From Billgrantia montanilacus (GTDB taxonomy: Bacteria; Pseudomonadota; Gammaproteobacteria; Pseudomonadales; Halomonadaceae), in assembly GCF_003336675.1 (NCBI RefSeq), contig NZ_QPII01000012.1, positions 62,001 through 126,000 of the forward strand: DNA of 64,000 nt, in the 5' to 3' direction. Made by a program: the position numbers and the translations under genes. This document shows positions 39,710 through 47,820 of this stretch, piece by piece; the first letter of the stretch is position 1, and each line of letters begins with the position of its first letter. The notes beneath the pieces are model-generated. The model did not search any database. It had not been told where the DNA came from and saw only the letters and a list, made by a program, of their open reading frames with translations.

Positions 39710-41566
39710 GTGACCAGGCGCCTCTCGTATCCCTTGCCAATCTTCGTGGCGTTTCGCTGGTTGGCAATGCTGCTGTTTCTGCTGCCAGGGCACGCGCTGG
39801 CCGTTATCGACGTCGGCACCCTGAGAGGGGAGCTTAACCTCAGTCCGCACGTTCTGTTGCTGGAAGACAGGGCGCGTGAGTTCGATATCGAGCAGTTGCT
39901 GAGTCATGGCGATACGCTGGGGTGGGAGTCTTCCCCTCAGGAAACCCTCAACTTCAGTTTTTCCGACGCTGCCTGGTGGGTGCAGCTACGCGTGGAGAAC
40001 GACACCGCGGCCGATGTGCGCCGGCTTCTCGAACTGGCCATGCCGCTGCACGACTATCTCGATGGCTATGTGGTAGGCCCGCAGGGTGAGATCCTTCGCC
40101 AGTGGCAAACCGGCAACCGACGGAATTTCGACTCCCGCCCTGTCGTCCACCGCACCTTCGTGCTGCCCATCCATGTCCCGGCCGGCGAGTCGCGTCAGGT
40201 CTTCCTGCGGTTGGATACCCACGACGGGCTGTACGATGCCACGCCCCTCTACCTCATGGACGATGCCAGCTTCCTGGCCAAGGCCCAGCGTGAGCTGATG
40301 GCCTTCAGCCTCTACTTCGGTGCCCTGCTGGCGCTGTTGATCTATAACCTGCTGCTTTACCTCGCCACACGTGAGCGTCCCCTGCTGCACTACGTTGTCT
40401 ACCTCGGGACCTTCTTCATCCTGATGTTTTCGACGCGCGGCTTTGCCTTCCAGTACTGGTGGCCGGACATGCCGACGTTCAACAACCAGATGGTGCCGCT
40501 CAACATCGGGCTGTTCGCCGTCACGCTGGCGATCTTCAGTGACAGCTACCTGAACCTCCGCCTGCACGCCCCTCGCTTGACCCGGGGGCTCTACGGGCTA
40601 GCCGGCCTGTGCATGGTGAGCGCGCTACCGGCGCTGTTCGGTCACTATGCGCCGGTATTCCACCTGATGATTCCAGGCGCCATCCTGCTCTCCTGCCTGT
40701 TGCTCGGCGTGGCGGCCTGGCGGAGCCTTTGCGGCGACACCCTGGCACGAATCTACCTGGTGGCGTGGTGCGTGCTGCTGGTCGGTATCACGCTCTACTT
40801 CCTGCGGGTGGCGGGGGTGCTGCCCTACAATATCGTCACCGAGTACGCCGTCCAGGTGGGTTCGGGGATCGAGTTCCTGCTGCTCTCCCTGGGGCTGGCC
40901 TGGAAGATCAACCAGTTCAAGAACGAGAAGCTCGCCGCCGAGCGCGCCACGCTCGACCTGCAGCGTTCGCTCAACGAGCGCCTGGAAGGGGAGGTGGCAC
41001 AGCGTACCCGGGAGCTGGAAAACGCCAACCGACAGCTCACGACCATGGCGCGTACCGACCCGCTGACCGGCTTGTTGAACCGTCGCCAGTTCCAGGAGCT
41101 CGTCGAGGATGAGCTTAATCGGCGGCGACGCAGCGGCCAGCCGCTGTTGTTTGCAGTGATGGATATCGACGACTTCAAGCTCTACAACGACACCTATGGC
41201 CACCACGCGGGCGACGAGGTGCTGATGCGGGTATCCACGCTGCTGCTGGACCACTTCCGCCGCGCCGGGGATCGGCTCTTTCGCCTGGGCGGGGAGGAGT
41301 TCGGCCTGCTGCTGGCCGTGGATTCGCTGGAGGCCGGTCAACTGGCGCTGGAACAGTACCGAGAGGCCCTCCAGCAGCTGCGTATCCCCCATGAGGCTTC
41401 CACGCATGGGGTGATCACGGCCTCCTTCGGCCTGGTGGCCTGCCAGGGGTGCGCGGCGGTGCGTGACGTGGAGACGCTCTACCGCCTCGCCGATAAGGCC
41501 ATGTACGAAGCCAAGGCGAGCGATCGCAACCGGGTGGTGACGTGCTCGATGGTTGGAAAAGCCTGA
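39710..41566 (+). CDS. membrane-bound diguanylate cyclase (7TMR-DISM sensor plus GGDEF)
   Basis: 618 residues starting with GTG at 39710, 5-6 nt after GGAG. A signal peptide ends near residue 31. A 7TMR-DISMED2-type periplasmic domain (residues about 45-185) and seven membrane helices (about 195-405) follow. A coiled linker (KNEKLAAERATLDLQRSLNERLEGEVAQRTRELEN) leads to GGDEF. The active site GGEEF is at residues 527-531, with the inhibitory I-site RxxD (RAGD) at 518-521, exactly five residues earlier. It should make cyclic-di-GMP from GTP in response to an extracellular ligand and be product-inhibited. It stands alone on its strand. Confidence 0.95.
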   Translation: MTRRLSYPLPIFVAFRWLAMLLFLLPGHALAVIDVGTLRGELNLSPHVLLLEDRAREFDIEQLLSHGDTLGWESSPQETLNFSFSDAAWWVQLRVENDTAADVRRLLELAMPLHDYLDGYVVGPQGEILRQWQTGNRRNFDSRPVVHRTFVLPIHVPAGESRQVFLRLDTHDGLYDATPLYLMDDASFLAKAQRELMAFSLYFGALLALLIYNLLLYLATRERPLLHYVVYLGTFFILMFSTRGFAFQYWWPDMPTFNNQMVPLNIGLFAVTLAIFSDSYLNLRLHAPRLTRGLYGLAGLCMVSALPALFGHYAPVFHLMIPGAILLSCLLLGVAAWRSLCGDTLARIYLVAWCVLLVGITLYFLRVAGVLPYNIVTEYAVQVGSGIEFLLLSLGLAWKINQFKNEKLAAERATLDLQRSLNERLEGEVAQRTRELENANRQLTTMARTDPLTGLLNRRQFQELVEDELNRRRRSGQPLLFAVMDIDDFKLYNDTYGHHAGDEVLMRVSTLLLDHFRRAGDRLFRLGGEEFGLLLAVDSLEAGQLALEQYREALQQLRIPHEASTHGVITASFGLVACQGCAAVRDVETLYRLADKAMYEAKASDRNRVVTCSMVGKA

Positions 41567-41643
41567 ATGCGTGCGGGCATGGACAATGAATTGACGTTGA
41601 CGTTAACTGTATCCAGTCCATAGAGCCCCAGCAGGAGTCCGCC

Positions 41644-42234
41644 ATGTCTACGCCCATCAGCCGCTTTCCGATTCCCGAGTCGATCGAGGACATGCCCGGG
41701 GATATCCGCGACGCCATGCTGGCGGTGCAGGAGAAGGCCGGCTTCGTGCCCAACGTGTTCCTGATGCTGGCCCATCGCCCGGCCGAGTTCCGCGCCTTCT
41801 TCGCCTATCACGACGCGCTGATGGAGCGGGAGTCGGACACGCTGACCAAGGCCGAGAAGGAGATGATCGTGGTGGCCACCAGCGCCCGCAACCACTGTCT
41901 CTACTGCGTGGTGGCCCACGGTGCCCTGGTGCGCATCTACAGCAAAGACCCGCTGCTGGCCGACCAGGTCGCCATCAACCACCGCACGGCACCGCTGAGC
42001 GAGCGCCATCGCATCATGCTCGACTTCGCCTTTCACTGCGGCCTGGATGTGGGCGAACTCACCGACGAATGGCAGACGCGTTTGCTGGACGCCGGCTTCA
42101 CCCAGGACGACATCTGGGACATCGGCGCCATCACCGCCTTCTTCGGGCTCTCCAACCGCCTGGTCACGCTCACCGGTACGCCGCCCAACGACGAGTTCTA
42201 CCTGATGGGCCGGGTGCCGCGGGAGAAGCAGTAA
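41644..42234 (+). CDS. AhpD-like peroxidase-related protein (carboxymuconolactone decarboxylase fold)
   Basis: A 196-residue all-helical protein of the CMD/AhpD superfamily. The redox-active CLYCVVAH (CxxCxxxH) is near residues 82-89, and the family C-terminal block DDIWDIGAITAFFGLSNRL is near residue 155. Related peroxidase-related enzymes reduce peroxides through the Cys pair. The start has AGGAG upstream. It is 77 bp after the cyclase and could be read through, but the functional link is not obvious. A stand-alone antioxidant role is the simplest reading. Confidence 0.88.
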   Translation: MSTPISRFPIPESIEDMPGDIRDAMLAVQEKAGFVPNVFLMLAHRPAEFRAFFAYHDALMERESDTLTKAEKEMIVVATSARNHCLYCVVAHGALVRIYSKDPLLADQVAINHRTAPLSERHRIMLDFAFHCGLDVGELTDEWQTRLLDAGFTQDDIWDIGAITAFFGLSNRLVTLTGTPPNDEFYLMGRVPREKQ

Positions 42235-42258
42235 CGGGTGTGAGGGCCGCCTGTTCCC

Positions 42259-42939
42259 TCAGGCGCTGTCCCGGCACCCTTCCAATAGCTGCAGCACCGG
42301 CACCAGCTGGCTTTCATGCAGGACCAGTACCGTATCGACCGTGGCTTCCTCCACGCCAGGGGAGACCACGGCGAATTCGCCCTCTTCGAGGTGGAATTCG
42401 TGCACCTCGCGGTGTCCTGCGGGGGTCATGCAGGAGATGGAACGGTAGGTTTCATCCTCGCCGTAGGTGAGGCGGTGGTAGACCTTGAAGAAGGTGTAGA
42501 GATAGAGCCCCTGGTCGAAGGCGGGCCAGCGGGCGGGGATGGTGCGGGTCTCCTCGTCGAGGGCCTGCCCGTTGGCTTCGGCCCGGATGATGGCATGCTC
42601 GAGCGGACGGGCCAGCAGCGAGGCATCATCCTGCGGGAAAGGCTGCGAGGCCTCGAAGGCCTGGTGGTAGCGTTCGCCCGCCTGGCGCAGGTCGTCGAGG
42701 GAGCCGATGCGATGGTCGCTATGCGCCAGGTCGGCGGGCTCGAAGCCGCCGTTTTCCCAGCCGTGGATCACCCTCAGCACGAGCTTGCCACGGGACAAGG
42801 GCGCCAGTAACAGGGCCTCCAGGGCGACGCGAAGATGGAGCTGTCGCTCGATCACCTGATTGTCGAAGGCGCTGTAGGGGTCGGCGAAGATGGCGTGCAG
42901 CTGGCCGGGGGCATGTTCCTTGGCTTCGGTAAACGGCAT
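42259..42939 (-). CDS. uncharacterised conserved-looking protein
   Basis: 226 residues from ATG at 42939. The frame extends to 43206, but that part covers repeat element B and is not plausible protein. The protein is soluble, acidic and mixed alpha/beta, with SRGKLVLRVIHGWENGGFEPADLAHSD in the middle and a C-terminal GEFAVVSPGVEEATVDTVLVLHES segment. I recognise no family and see no signal peptide, membrane helix or catalytic motif. Base composition and codon use look like the neighbours. It is convergent with the AhpD-like gene (24-bp gap). Confidence 0.6.
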   Translation of the reverse strand: MPFTEAKEHAPGQLHAIFADPYSAFDNQVIERQLHLRVALEALLLAPLSRGKLVLRVIHGWENGGFEPADLAHSDHRIGSLDDLRQAGERYHQAFEASQPFPQDDASLLARPLEHAIIRAEANGQALDEETRTIPARWPAFDQGLYLYTFFKVYHRLTYGEDETYRSISCMTPAGHREVHEFHLEEGEFAVVSPGVEEATVDTVLVLHESQLVPVLQLLEGCRDSA

Positions 42940-43054
42940 CGGTAGTCTCGGCGAGAGTGGTCGTTCGCATGCAGCGACTGTTGTATCATCGCTCGTTATA
43001 TCATTCATGGACGTGAGATGGTTACATCGGCCATCCTGTCCATAACTTGAGTTC

Positions 43055-43210
43055 GGCTTTGTACGAAAACTGCCTGCGCTCGGCCATCCGGCGTTTAAAA
43101 TCGGCTCAAAATGCTCATTTACACCCCGTAAACTCGAACGCGAGCCCGGTCCTTTTTTCGCCGATTTTTGCCTTGCCTGACCTTCGCTCGCCGACTTTTC
43201 GTACATAGCC
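43055..43210. repeat. intergenic palindromic repeat element B
   Basis: A 156-bp element with inverted ends: GGCTTTGTACGAAAA (43055-43069) against TTTTCGTACATAGCC (43196-43210), 14 of 15 paired. Inner arms are AAAATCGGC (43097-43105) and GCCGATTTT (43160-43168). The core is TTTAC-ACCCC-GTAAA (43118-43132) flanked by CTCA and CTC. It lies between the start of the gene at 42939 and the TPP riboswitch. Element A has the same core with covarying stem pairs. No transposase is present. Confidence 0.75.
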
Positions 43211-43231
43211 TAGTATCGACAATTCATTCAC

Positions 43232-43346
43232 TGTCGCCAGGGGAGTCCCGCTTGCCGGCTCGAAACGGAGCCGGCCAGGGGGCTGAGAGGGCCTAGCGCT
43301 GACCCTGGAACCTGATCCGGTTCATACCGGCGGAGGAAGTGCGACA
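43232..43346 (+). ncRNA. TPP riboswitch (THI element)
   Basis: The conserved TPP-aptamer strings are present in order: CTGAGAGGG at 43283-43291, ACCCTGGAACCTGATCCGG at 43302-43320, then TTCATACCGGCGGAGGAAGTG. The P3 arm is the GCCGGCTC/GAGCCGGC hairpin at 43255-43276. The outer strands TGTCGC (43232-43237) and GCGACA (43341-43346) pair, so the closing helix takes in the region just after the GGAGGAAG ribosome site and the first base of the start codon. Binding of thiamine pyrophosphate would therefore hide the translation start of the carrier gene. Confidence 0.95.
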
Positions 43347-44749
43347 TGCCCTACCTGACGTCTGCCGTGCTCGGCGCGGCGCTATTGTGCTTTGCCTTTC
43401 TGGGCCTGCGTGCCCGCCGGGCCGACGGCCCGCTCGACGACTACGTGACCGCCCGCAACTCACAGGGCGCTCAGGCCATCGGTCTGTCGTTCCTGGCCTC
43501 CAGCATGGGCGCCTGGATCCTCTTCGCGCCGCCGGAGATCGGTGCCTTCGTGGGGCCGGTGGCGCTGGCCGGCTACGCCATCGGCTCGTCGCTGCCGTTC
43601 CTGATACTGGGGCTCTACGGCCCGGCCATCCGCCGCCACCTGCCCCAGGGGCGCAGCATCGGCGAGTTCGCCGAGGCCTGCTATGGCGCCGGGGTGCGGC
43701 GCTGGGTCTCCTTCGTTTCCGTGGCCTACATGGCCATTTTCCTGGCCGCCGAGCTGACCGCCATCGGTGCCATTGCCGCGCTGCTTTCCGACGTGCCGCC
43801 TTCGCTGGTGATCCTCGGCGTGGCGCTGGTCACCCTGGTCTACACCACCCTGGGCGGCCTGCGGGCGAGCCTGGCCACCGATCGCTGGCAGGCCTGGTTG
43901 CTGTTGGCCCTGCTGGTGCTGGTCGGCGGCGTGGCCTGGTGGTGGTTGCCACCCATGCCGGCCGGGGCGGTGATGCCCTCGATTCCCACCGCCAGCGCGC
44001 TCTCCGTGGCACTGACCCTGGTGATCGCGGTCACCGCGGCGAACCTCTTCCACCAGGGCTACTGGCAGCGGATCTGGGCGGCCGAGAATGACCGTGCGCT
44101 GGGCCGCGGGGCGCTGCTGGGAGGGGTCAGCAGCCTGCTGGTGGTGATGGCCATCGGTGGCCTGGGCATGCTGGCGGCCATGCAGGCGCTGCCGCTGGGC
44201 GAGCCGCCGATTCCCTTTTTCGCGCTCCTCTCCGCCGCGCCGGCCTGGCTGGGCCTGCCGGCTCTAGTGCTGGCGGTAACGCTGGTGGCCTCCAGCGTGG
44301 ATACCCTGCAGAACGCCATCGCCTCCATGGCGGTGGCCAGCTCCGGGAAGCGCGGGCTCTCGGTACGCGCGGCGCGGCTCGTCACGGTGGCACTGATGGC
44401 GCCGGTGGCATGGGTGGCCCTTCAGGGCTTCTCGGTGCTGCGACTGTTCCTGATCGCTGACCTGCTCTGCGCGGCCATCGTGGTGCCGGTGCTGCTGGGC
44501 CTGTGGCGGCGCATGAGCCCCCTGGCGGCGGTGGCCGGCGGCGTGGCGGGCCTGCTCGGTGCGGTGGTGCCGGGCTGGACCGCGCAGGGCAGCCTGGCCG
44601 CCGGCTTGCTGGCGGCGAGCTTCCCCGACAGCATTCCCACCCTGGCGCCGTTCCTCGGTGCGCTGCTCGCATCCACCCTGACCAGCCTGCTGATCGCCTG
44701 GCTGCGCCCCGGGACGAAATTTTACCTGGCAAGCAAGGGAGACGCCTGA
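43346..44749 (+). CDS. SSS-family carrier for thiamine or its pyrimidine precursor
   Basis: A 467-residue sodium:solute symporter-family inner-membrane protein with about thirteen membrane segments. GLSFLASSMGAWILFAPPEIGAF near residue 45 and TLVASSVDTLQNAIASMAVASSG near residue 315 match SSS helices, the latter in the sodium-site region. Its expression is controlled by the TPP riboswitch immediately upstream, and it is coupled (TGATG overlap at 44747-44751) to tenA. Uptake of thiamine, hydroxymethylpyrimidine or a degraded pyrimidine is therefore the inferred role. The exact substrate cannot be read from sequence. Confidence 0.88.
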   Translation: MPYLTSAVLGAALLCFAFLGLRARRADGPLDDYVTARNSQGAQAIGLSFLASSMGAWILFAPPEIGAFVGPVALAGYAIGSSLPFLILGLYGPAIRRHLPQGRSIGEFAEACYGAGVRRWVSFVSVAYMAIFLAAELTAIGAIAALLSDVPPSLVILGVALVTLVYTTLGGLRASLATDRWQAWLLLALLVLVGGVAWWWLPPMPAGAVMPSIPTASALSVALTLVIAVTAANLFHQGYWQRIWAAENDRALGRGALLGGVSSLLVVMAIGGLGMLAAMQALPLGEPPIPFFALLSAAPAWLGLPALVLAVTLVASSVDTLQNAIASMAVASSGKRGLSVRAARLVTVALMAPVAWVALQGFSVLRLFLIADLLCAAIVVPVLLGLWRRMSPLAAVAGGVAGLLGAVVPGWTAQGSLAAGLLAASFPDSIPTLAPFLGALLASTLTSLLIAWLRPGTKFYLASKGDA

Positions 44750-45444
44750 TGAGCACTCGTTCAGACTGGAACGCCTGGGCCGCCGGCCGTGAATCGGCTC
44801 GCATCACTGACTGGCTGCGCGAGATCAGCGAGCCGGACTGGTCGGCCACGGTGAATCACCCGCTGTTCGATGCCCTGGCCGAGGGGCGGCTGTCGGGTGA
44901 CGACTTTGCCGCCTACATGGTGCAGGACTACGGCTTCGTCGACCCCTTCACCGCCCTGATCGGCCACGCCATCGGCCACGCGCCGAGCATGCCGGACAGG
45001 GTGGTGCTGGGCCAGTTCATGGGCATGCTGACCAGCGACGAGAACAGCACCTTCCAGCGCACCTTCGACGCCTTCGATGTGCCTGCATCCCTGCGCGAGG
45101 CGCCGGATTACCTGCCGCAGACCCGGGCGTTTCGCGAGCTGCTGCACGACACCGGCCAGGGCGGCGACTACGCCGAGATCCTGGCGGTGCTGGTGGTCAC
45201 CGAGTGGGTCTATCTCGAGTGGGCGCTGCGCGTGACCCGTGTAGACGGACTGCACCCGTTGATGGGGGAGTGGATCGACCTGCACGACAACCCTGCCTTT
45301 CAGGAGTTCGTGGCCTGGCTGCGTCAGCGCCTGGACGAGGAGGCGGCGGCGCTCGATGACACCGCCTTCGCCCGCATGGCCGAGCGTTTCCGCGATACCG
45401 TGGCGAAGGAGCGCGCCTTCCACGACGCCGTGTTGCCGCGCTGA
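44749..45444 (+). CDS. tenA: TenA-family thiamine-salvage protein (TenA_E-like)
   Basis: A 231-residue helical TenA/thiaminase II family protein; the ATG overlaps the carrier stop. Conserved blocks are NHPLFDALAEGRLSGDDFAAYMVQDYGFVDPF, GMLTSDENSTFQRTFDAF, and VVTEWVYLEWALR near residue 150. In classical TenA the last block carries the catalytic Cys; here no Cys occupies that place, so this belongs to the cysteine-less TenA_E type, which in characterised cases hydrolyses amino-pyrimidine or formyl-amino-pyrimidine breakdown products. With the riboswitch and carrier it forms a salvage unit. Confidence 0.88.
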   Translation: MSTRSDWNAWAAGRESARITDWLREISEPDWSATVNHPLFDALAEGRLSGDDFAAYMVQDYGFVDPFTALIGHAIGHAPSMPDRVVLGQFMGMLTSDENSTFQRTFDAFDVPASLREAPDYLPQTRAFRELLHDTGQGGDYAEILAVLVVTEWVYLEWALRVTRVDGLHPLMGEWIDLHDNPAFQEFVAWLRQRLDEEAAALDDTAFARMAERFRDTVAKERAFHDAVLPR

Positions 45445-45573
45445 GGCAGAGCGCGCAGGTGCAGTCACCGTCTCGCCTTGTGGCAAGACAGGGCGGTTTG
45501 GCATGGACAGTCGTCCTGTCTGCGGTCCACCCTCTCTCTATTACCCCCCCTGAACAACGATAGAGGAAGCATC

Positions 45574-47262
45574 ATGAGCGATACGCCCGAGGATCCGCGC
45601 CGCCGTTATTCCGCCCCGGTAGTGGATGGGGTCGGCAAGTCCGCCAGCCGCGCCATGCTGCGTGCGGTGGGCTTCACCGACGAGGATTTCAAGAAGCCCC
45701 AGGTGGGTATCGCTTCCACCTGGAGCAATCTCACACCCTGCAACAGCCATATCCATACCCTCGCCGAGCGGGCAAGCGACGGTGCCGACGCGGCCGGCGG
45801 CAAGGGAGTGATCTTCAATACCATCACCATCTCCGACGGCATTGCCAACGGCACCGAGGGCATGAAGTACTCGCTGGTATCGCGGGAGGTGATCGCCGAC
45901 TCCATCGAGACAGTGGCCGGCTGCGAGGGCTTCGACGGCCTGGTGGCCATCGGCGGCTGCGACAAGAACATGCCCGGCTGCCTGATGGGGCTGGCGCGGC
46001 TCGACCGGCCCAGCGTGTTCGTCTACGGCGGTACCATCCTGCCCGGCGAGGGGCATACCGATATCGTCTCGGTGTTCGAGGCGGTGGGTGCCTACACCCG
46101 CGGTGACCTGGACCTGATCGAGGTGAAGCAGATCGAGGAGAAGGCGATTCCCGGCCCCGGCTCCTGCGGCGGCATGTATACCGCCAACACCATGGCGTCG
46201 GCCATCGAGGCGCTGGGCATGAGCCTGCCGGGCAGCTCGGCGCAGAATGCGGTGTCCCAGGAGAAGCGCGACGACTGCGAGGCGGCGGGTGCCGCGGTAC
46301 TGGAGCTGCTCGAGCGCGACATCAAGCCGTCGAACATCATGACCGGTGACGCCTTCGAGAACGCCATCACCGTGGTCATCGCTTTAGGAGGCTCCACCAA
46401 TGCGGTGCTGCACCTGATCGCCATGGCCAACACCGTGGGGGTGCCGCTCTCGCTCGAGGACTTCACCGAAATCGGCAAGCGGGTGCCGGTGCTCGCCGAC
46501 CTGCGCCCCAGCGGCCACTACATGATGAGCGAGCTGGTGGCGATCGGCGGCATCCAGCCGTTGATGAAGATGCTGCTCGATGCCGGGCTGCTGCATGGCG
46601 ACTGCCTGACGGTCACCGGCCGGACGCTGGCCGAGAACCTGGCCGACGTGGCGCCCTATGCCGAGGGGCAGTCGATCATCGCGCCGCTGTCGGCGCCACT
46701 GAAGGCCGAGAGCCACCTGCGGATTCTCTACGGCAACCTGGCGCCGGAAGGGGCCGTGGCCAAGATCACCGGCAAGGAGGGCACGCGCTTTACAGGCAGT
46801 GCCCGGGTGTTCGGCTCGGAGGAGGAGGCCCAGGCACGCATCAACGACGGCACCGTGGTGGCCGGTGACGTGGTGGTGATCCGCTACGAGGGGCCGAAGG
46901 GCGGACCCGGCATGCGCGAGATGCTCACCCCGACCTCGGCGATCATGGGCCGGGGGCTCGGCAACGACGTGGCGTTGATCACCGATGGGCGCTTCTCCGG
47001 CGGCAGCCACGGCTTCGTGGTCGGCCACGTGTCGCCAGAGGCCTTCGATGGCGGGCCGCTGGCGCTGGTCGAGAACGGCGACACCATCACCATCGATGCC
47101 GAGGCCAATACCATCGAGGTGGCGGTCGATGACGGCGAGATGCAGCGGCGTCGGGCCGCCTGGCGGCAGCCGGCACCGCGCTACACCCGCGGCGTATTGG
47201 CCAAGTACGCCAGGACGGTCAGCTCCGCCTCCACCGGCGCGGTGACCGACCTGGCGGAGTAA
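45574..47262 (+). CDS. ilvD: dihydroxy-acid dehydratase
   Basis: 562 residues from ATG at 45574 with AGAGGAAG upstream; the longer frame to 45478 has no site. It converts 2,3-dihydroxy-3-methylvalerate or -isovalerate to the 2-oxoacids of isoleucine and valine synthesis. The Fe-S Cys are in [22 protein letters not shown] and [23 protein letters not shown]. The C-terminal [17 protein letters not shown] is the substrate-binding Ser motif. The length is that of the shorter IlvD type (about 560) rather than the 616-residue enterobacterial type. It follows tenA by 129 bp and is probably a separate unit. Confidence 0.95.
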   Translation: MSDTPEDPRRRYSAPVVDGVGKSASRAMLRAVGFTDEDFKKPQVGIASTWSNLTPCNSHIHTLAERASDGADAAGGKGVIFNTITISDGIANGTEGMKYSLVSREVIADSIETVAGCEGFDGLVAIGGCDKNMPGCLMGLARLDRPSVFVYGGTILPGEGHTDIVSVFEAVGAYTRGDLDLIEVKQIEEKAIPGPGSCGGMYTANTMASAIEALGMSLPGSSAQNAVSQEKRDDCEAAGAAVLELLERDIKPSNIMTGDAFENAITVVIALGGSTNAVLHLIAMANTVGVPLSLEDFTEIGKRVPVLADLRPSGHYMMSELVAIGGIQPLMKMLLDAGLLHGDCLTVTGRTLAENLADVAPYAEGQSIIAPLSAPLKAESHLRILYGNLAPEGAVAKITGKEGTRFTGSARVFGSEEEAQARINDGTVVAGDVVVIRYEGPKGGPGMREMLTPTSAIMGRGLGNDVALITDGRFSGGSHGFVVGHVSPEAFDGGPLALVENGDTITIDAEANTIEVAVDDGEMQRRRAAWRQPAPRYTRGVLAKYARTVSSASTGAVTDLAE

Positions 47263-47276
47263 ATCCCCCAGTAACA

Positions 47277-47311
47277 GGCCGGCAACCAGCTTGCGAGGCT
47301 GTGTGCCGGCC
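47277..47311. terminator. hairpin between convergent ilvD and DUF5362 gene
   Basis: GGCCGGCA (47277-47284) pairs with TGCCGGCC (47304-47311) around a 19-nt loop containing a minor inner stem. It lies 15 bp after the ilvD stop and 33 bp before the stop of the minus-strand gene. There is no T-run, so termination efficiency is uncertain. Confidence 0.5.
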
Positions 47312-47344
47312 AACCCGCTGCGCCCGGACGGACGCTATCGACGG

Positions 47345-47722
47345 CTACATGCCCATGCCGCCCATGCCCTCCATCATGCCGCTCATGCCGGCCATACCGA
47401 GAAGCATCCCACCGACGGCGAGAAGCAGGTAGATCAGGATCAGTACGCCGAAGATGGTGAAGTAGGTCTTCAGCTTGCCCATGGCGACCTTCATCTCGCC
47501 AGGGTCACCGCTGGTGTAGACACGGCTTGCCGAGCCTGCGGCCTGCATTAGTACCACACCTGCCCAGATCGGAATCCATGCCACGACCAGGCCGATGATG
47601 GAAATGGCCGTCATGACTCCCGACAGGATCAGCATCACGCCGGTGAGCTGCATCCAGAACTTGCCCCGATGAAGCGGCTCGATAAGGTCGCGCAGGCTCG
47701 CCTGCGGATTGCCTTGTTCCAT
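47345..47722 (-). CDS. DUF5362-like small membrane protein
   Basis: 125 residues from ATG at 47722, with GGGAGAA upstream; the longer frame to 47824 overlaps the ABC permease. Three hydrophobic segments are visible (residues about 22-60 as two adjacent helices, and 92-115). Between them lies a polar loop, QAAGSASRVYTSGDPGEMKVAMGKLKTYF, resembling DUF5362 proteins from memory. The C-terminus is unusual: about eighteen residues composed almost entirely of Met, Gly and Ala. No function is known; Met-rich tails can bind copper, but that is only a suggestion. Confidence 0.7.
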   Translation of the reverse strand: MEQGNPQASLRDLIEPLHRGKFWMQLTGVMLILSGVMTAISIIGLVVAWIPIWAGVVLMQAAGSASRVYTSGDPGEMKVAMGKLKTYFTIFGVLILIYLLLAVGGMLLGMAGMSGMMEGMGGMGM

Positions 47723-47820
47723 GAAGTTCTCCCTATTACGATGGTGGTTGCGATGCCTTGTCACTATCAGGCCGCGTCGCCTTGCTGTCACCCTCCGTTC
47801 GAACAGGTGGGTCACCCCTG

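Noticed and set aside
42940-43206. N-terminal extension of the uncharacterised minus-strand gene up to 43206
   Set aside because: The extension translates across palindromic element B and has no ribosome site.
43055-43210. Insertion sequence or MITE from a named family
   Set aside because: Inverted ends are clear, but I saw no target-site duplication or transposase, so only a repeat element is claimed.
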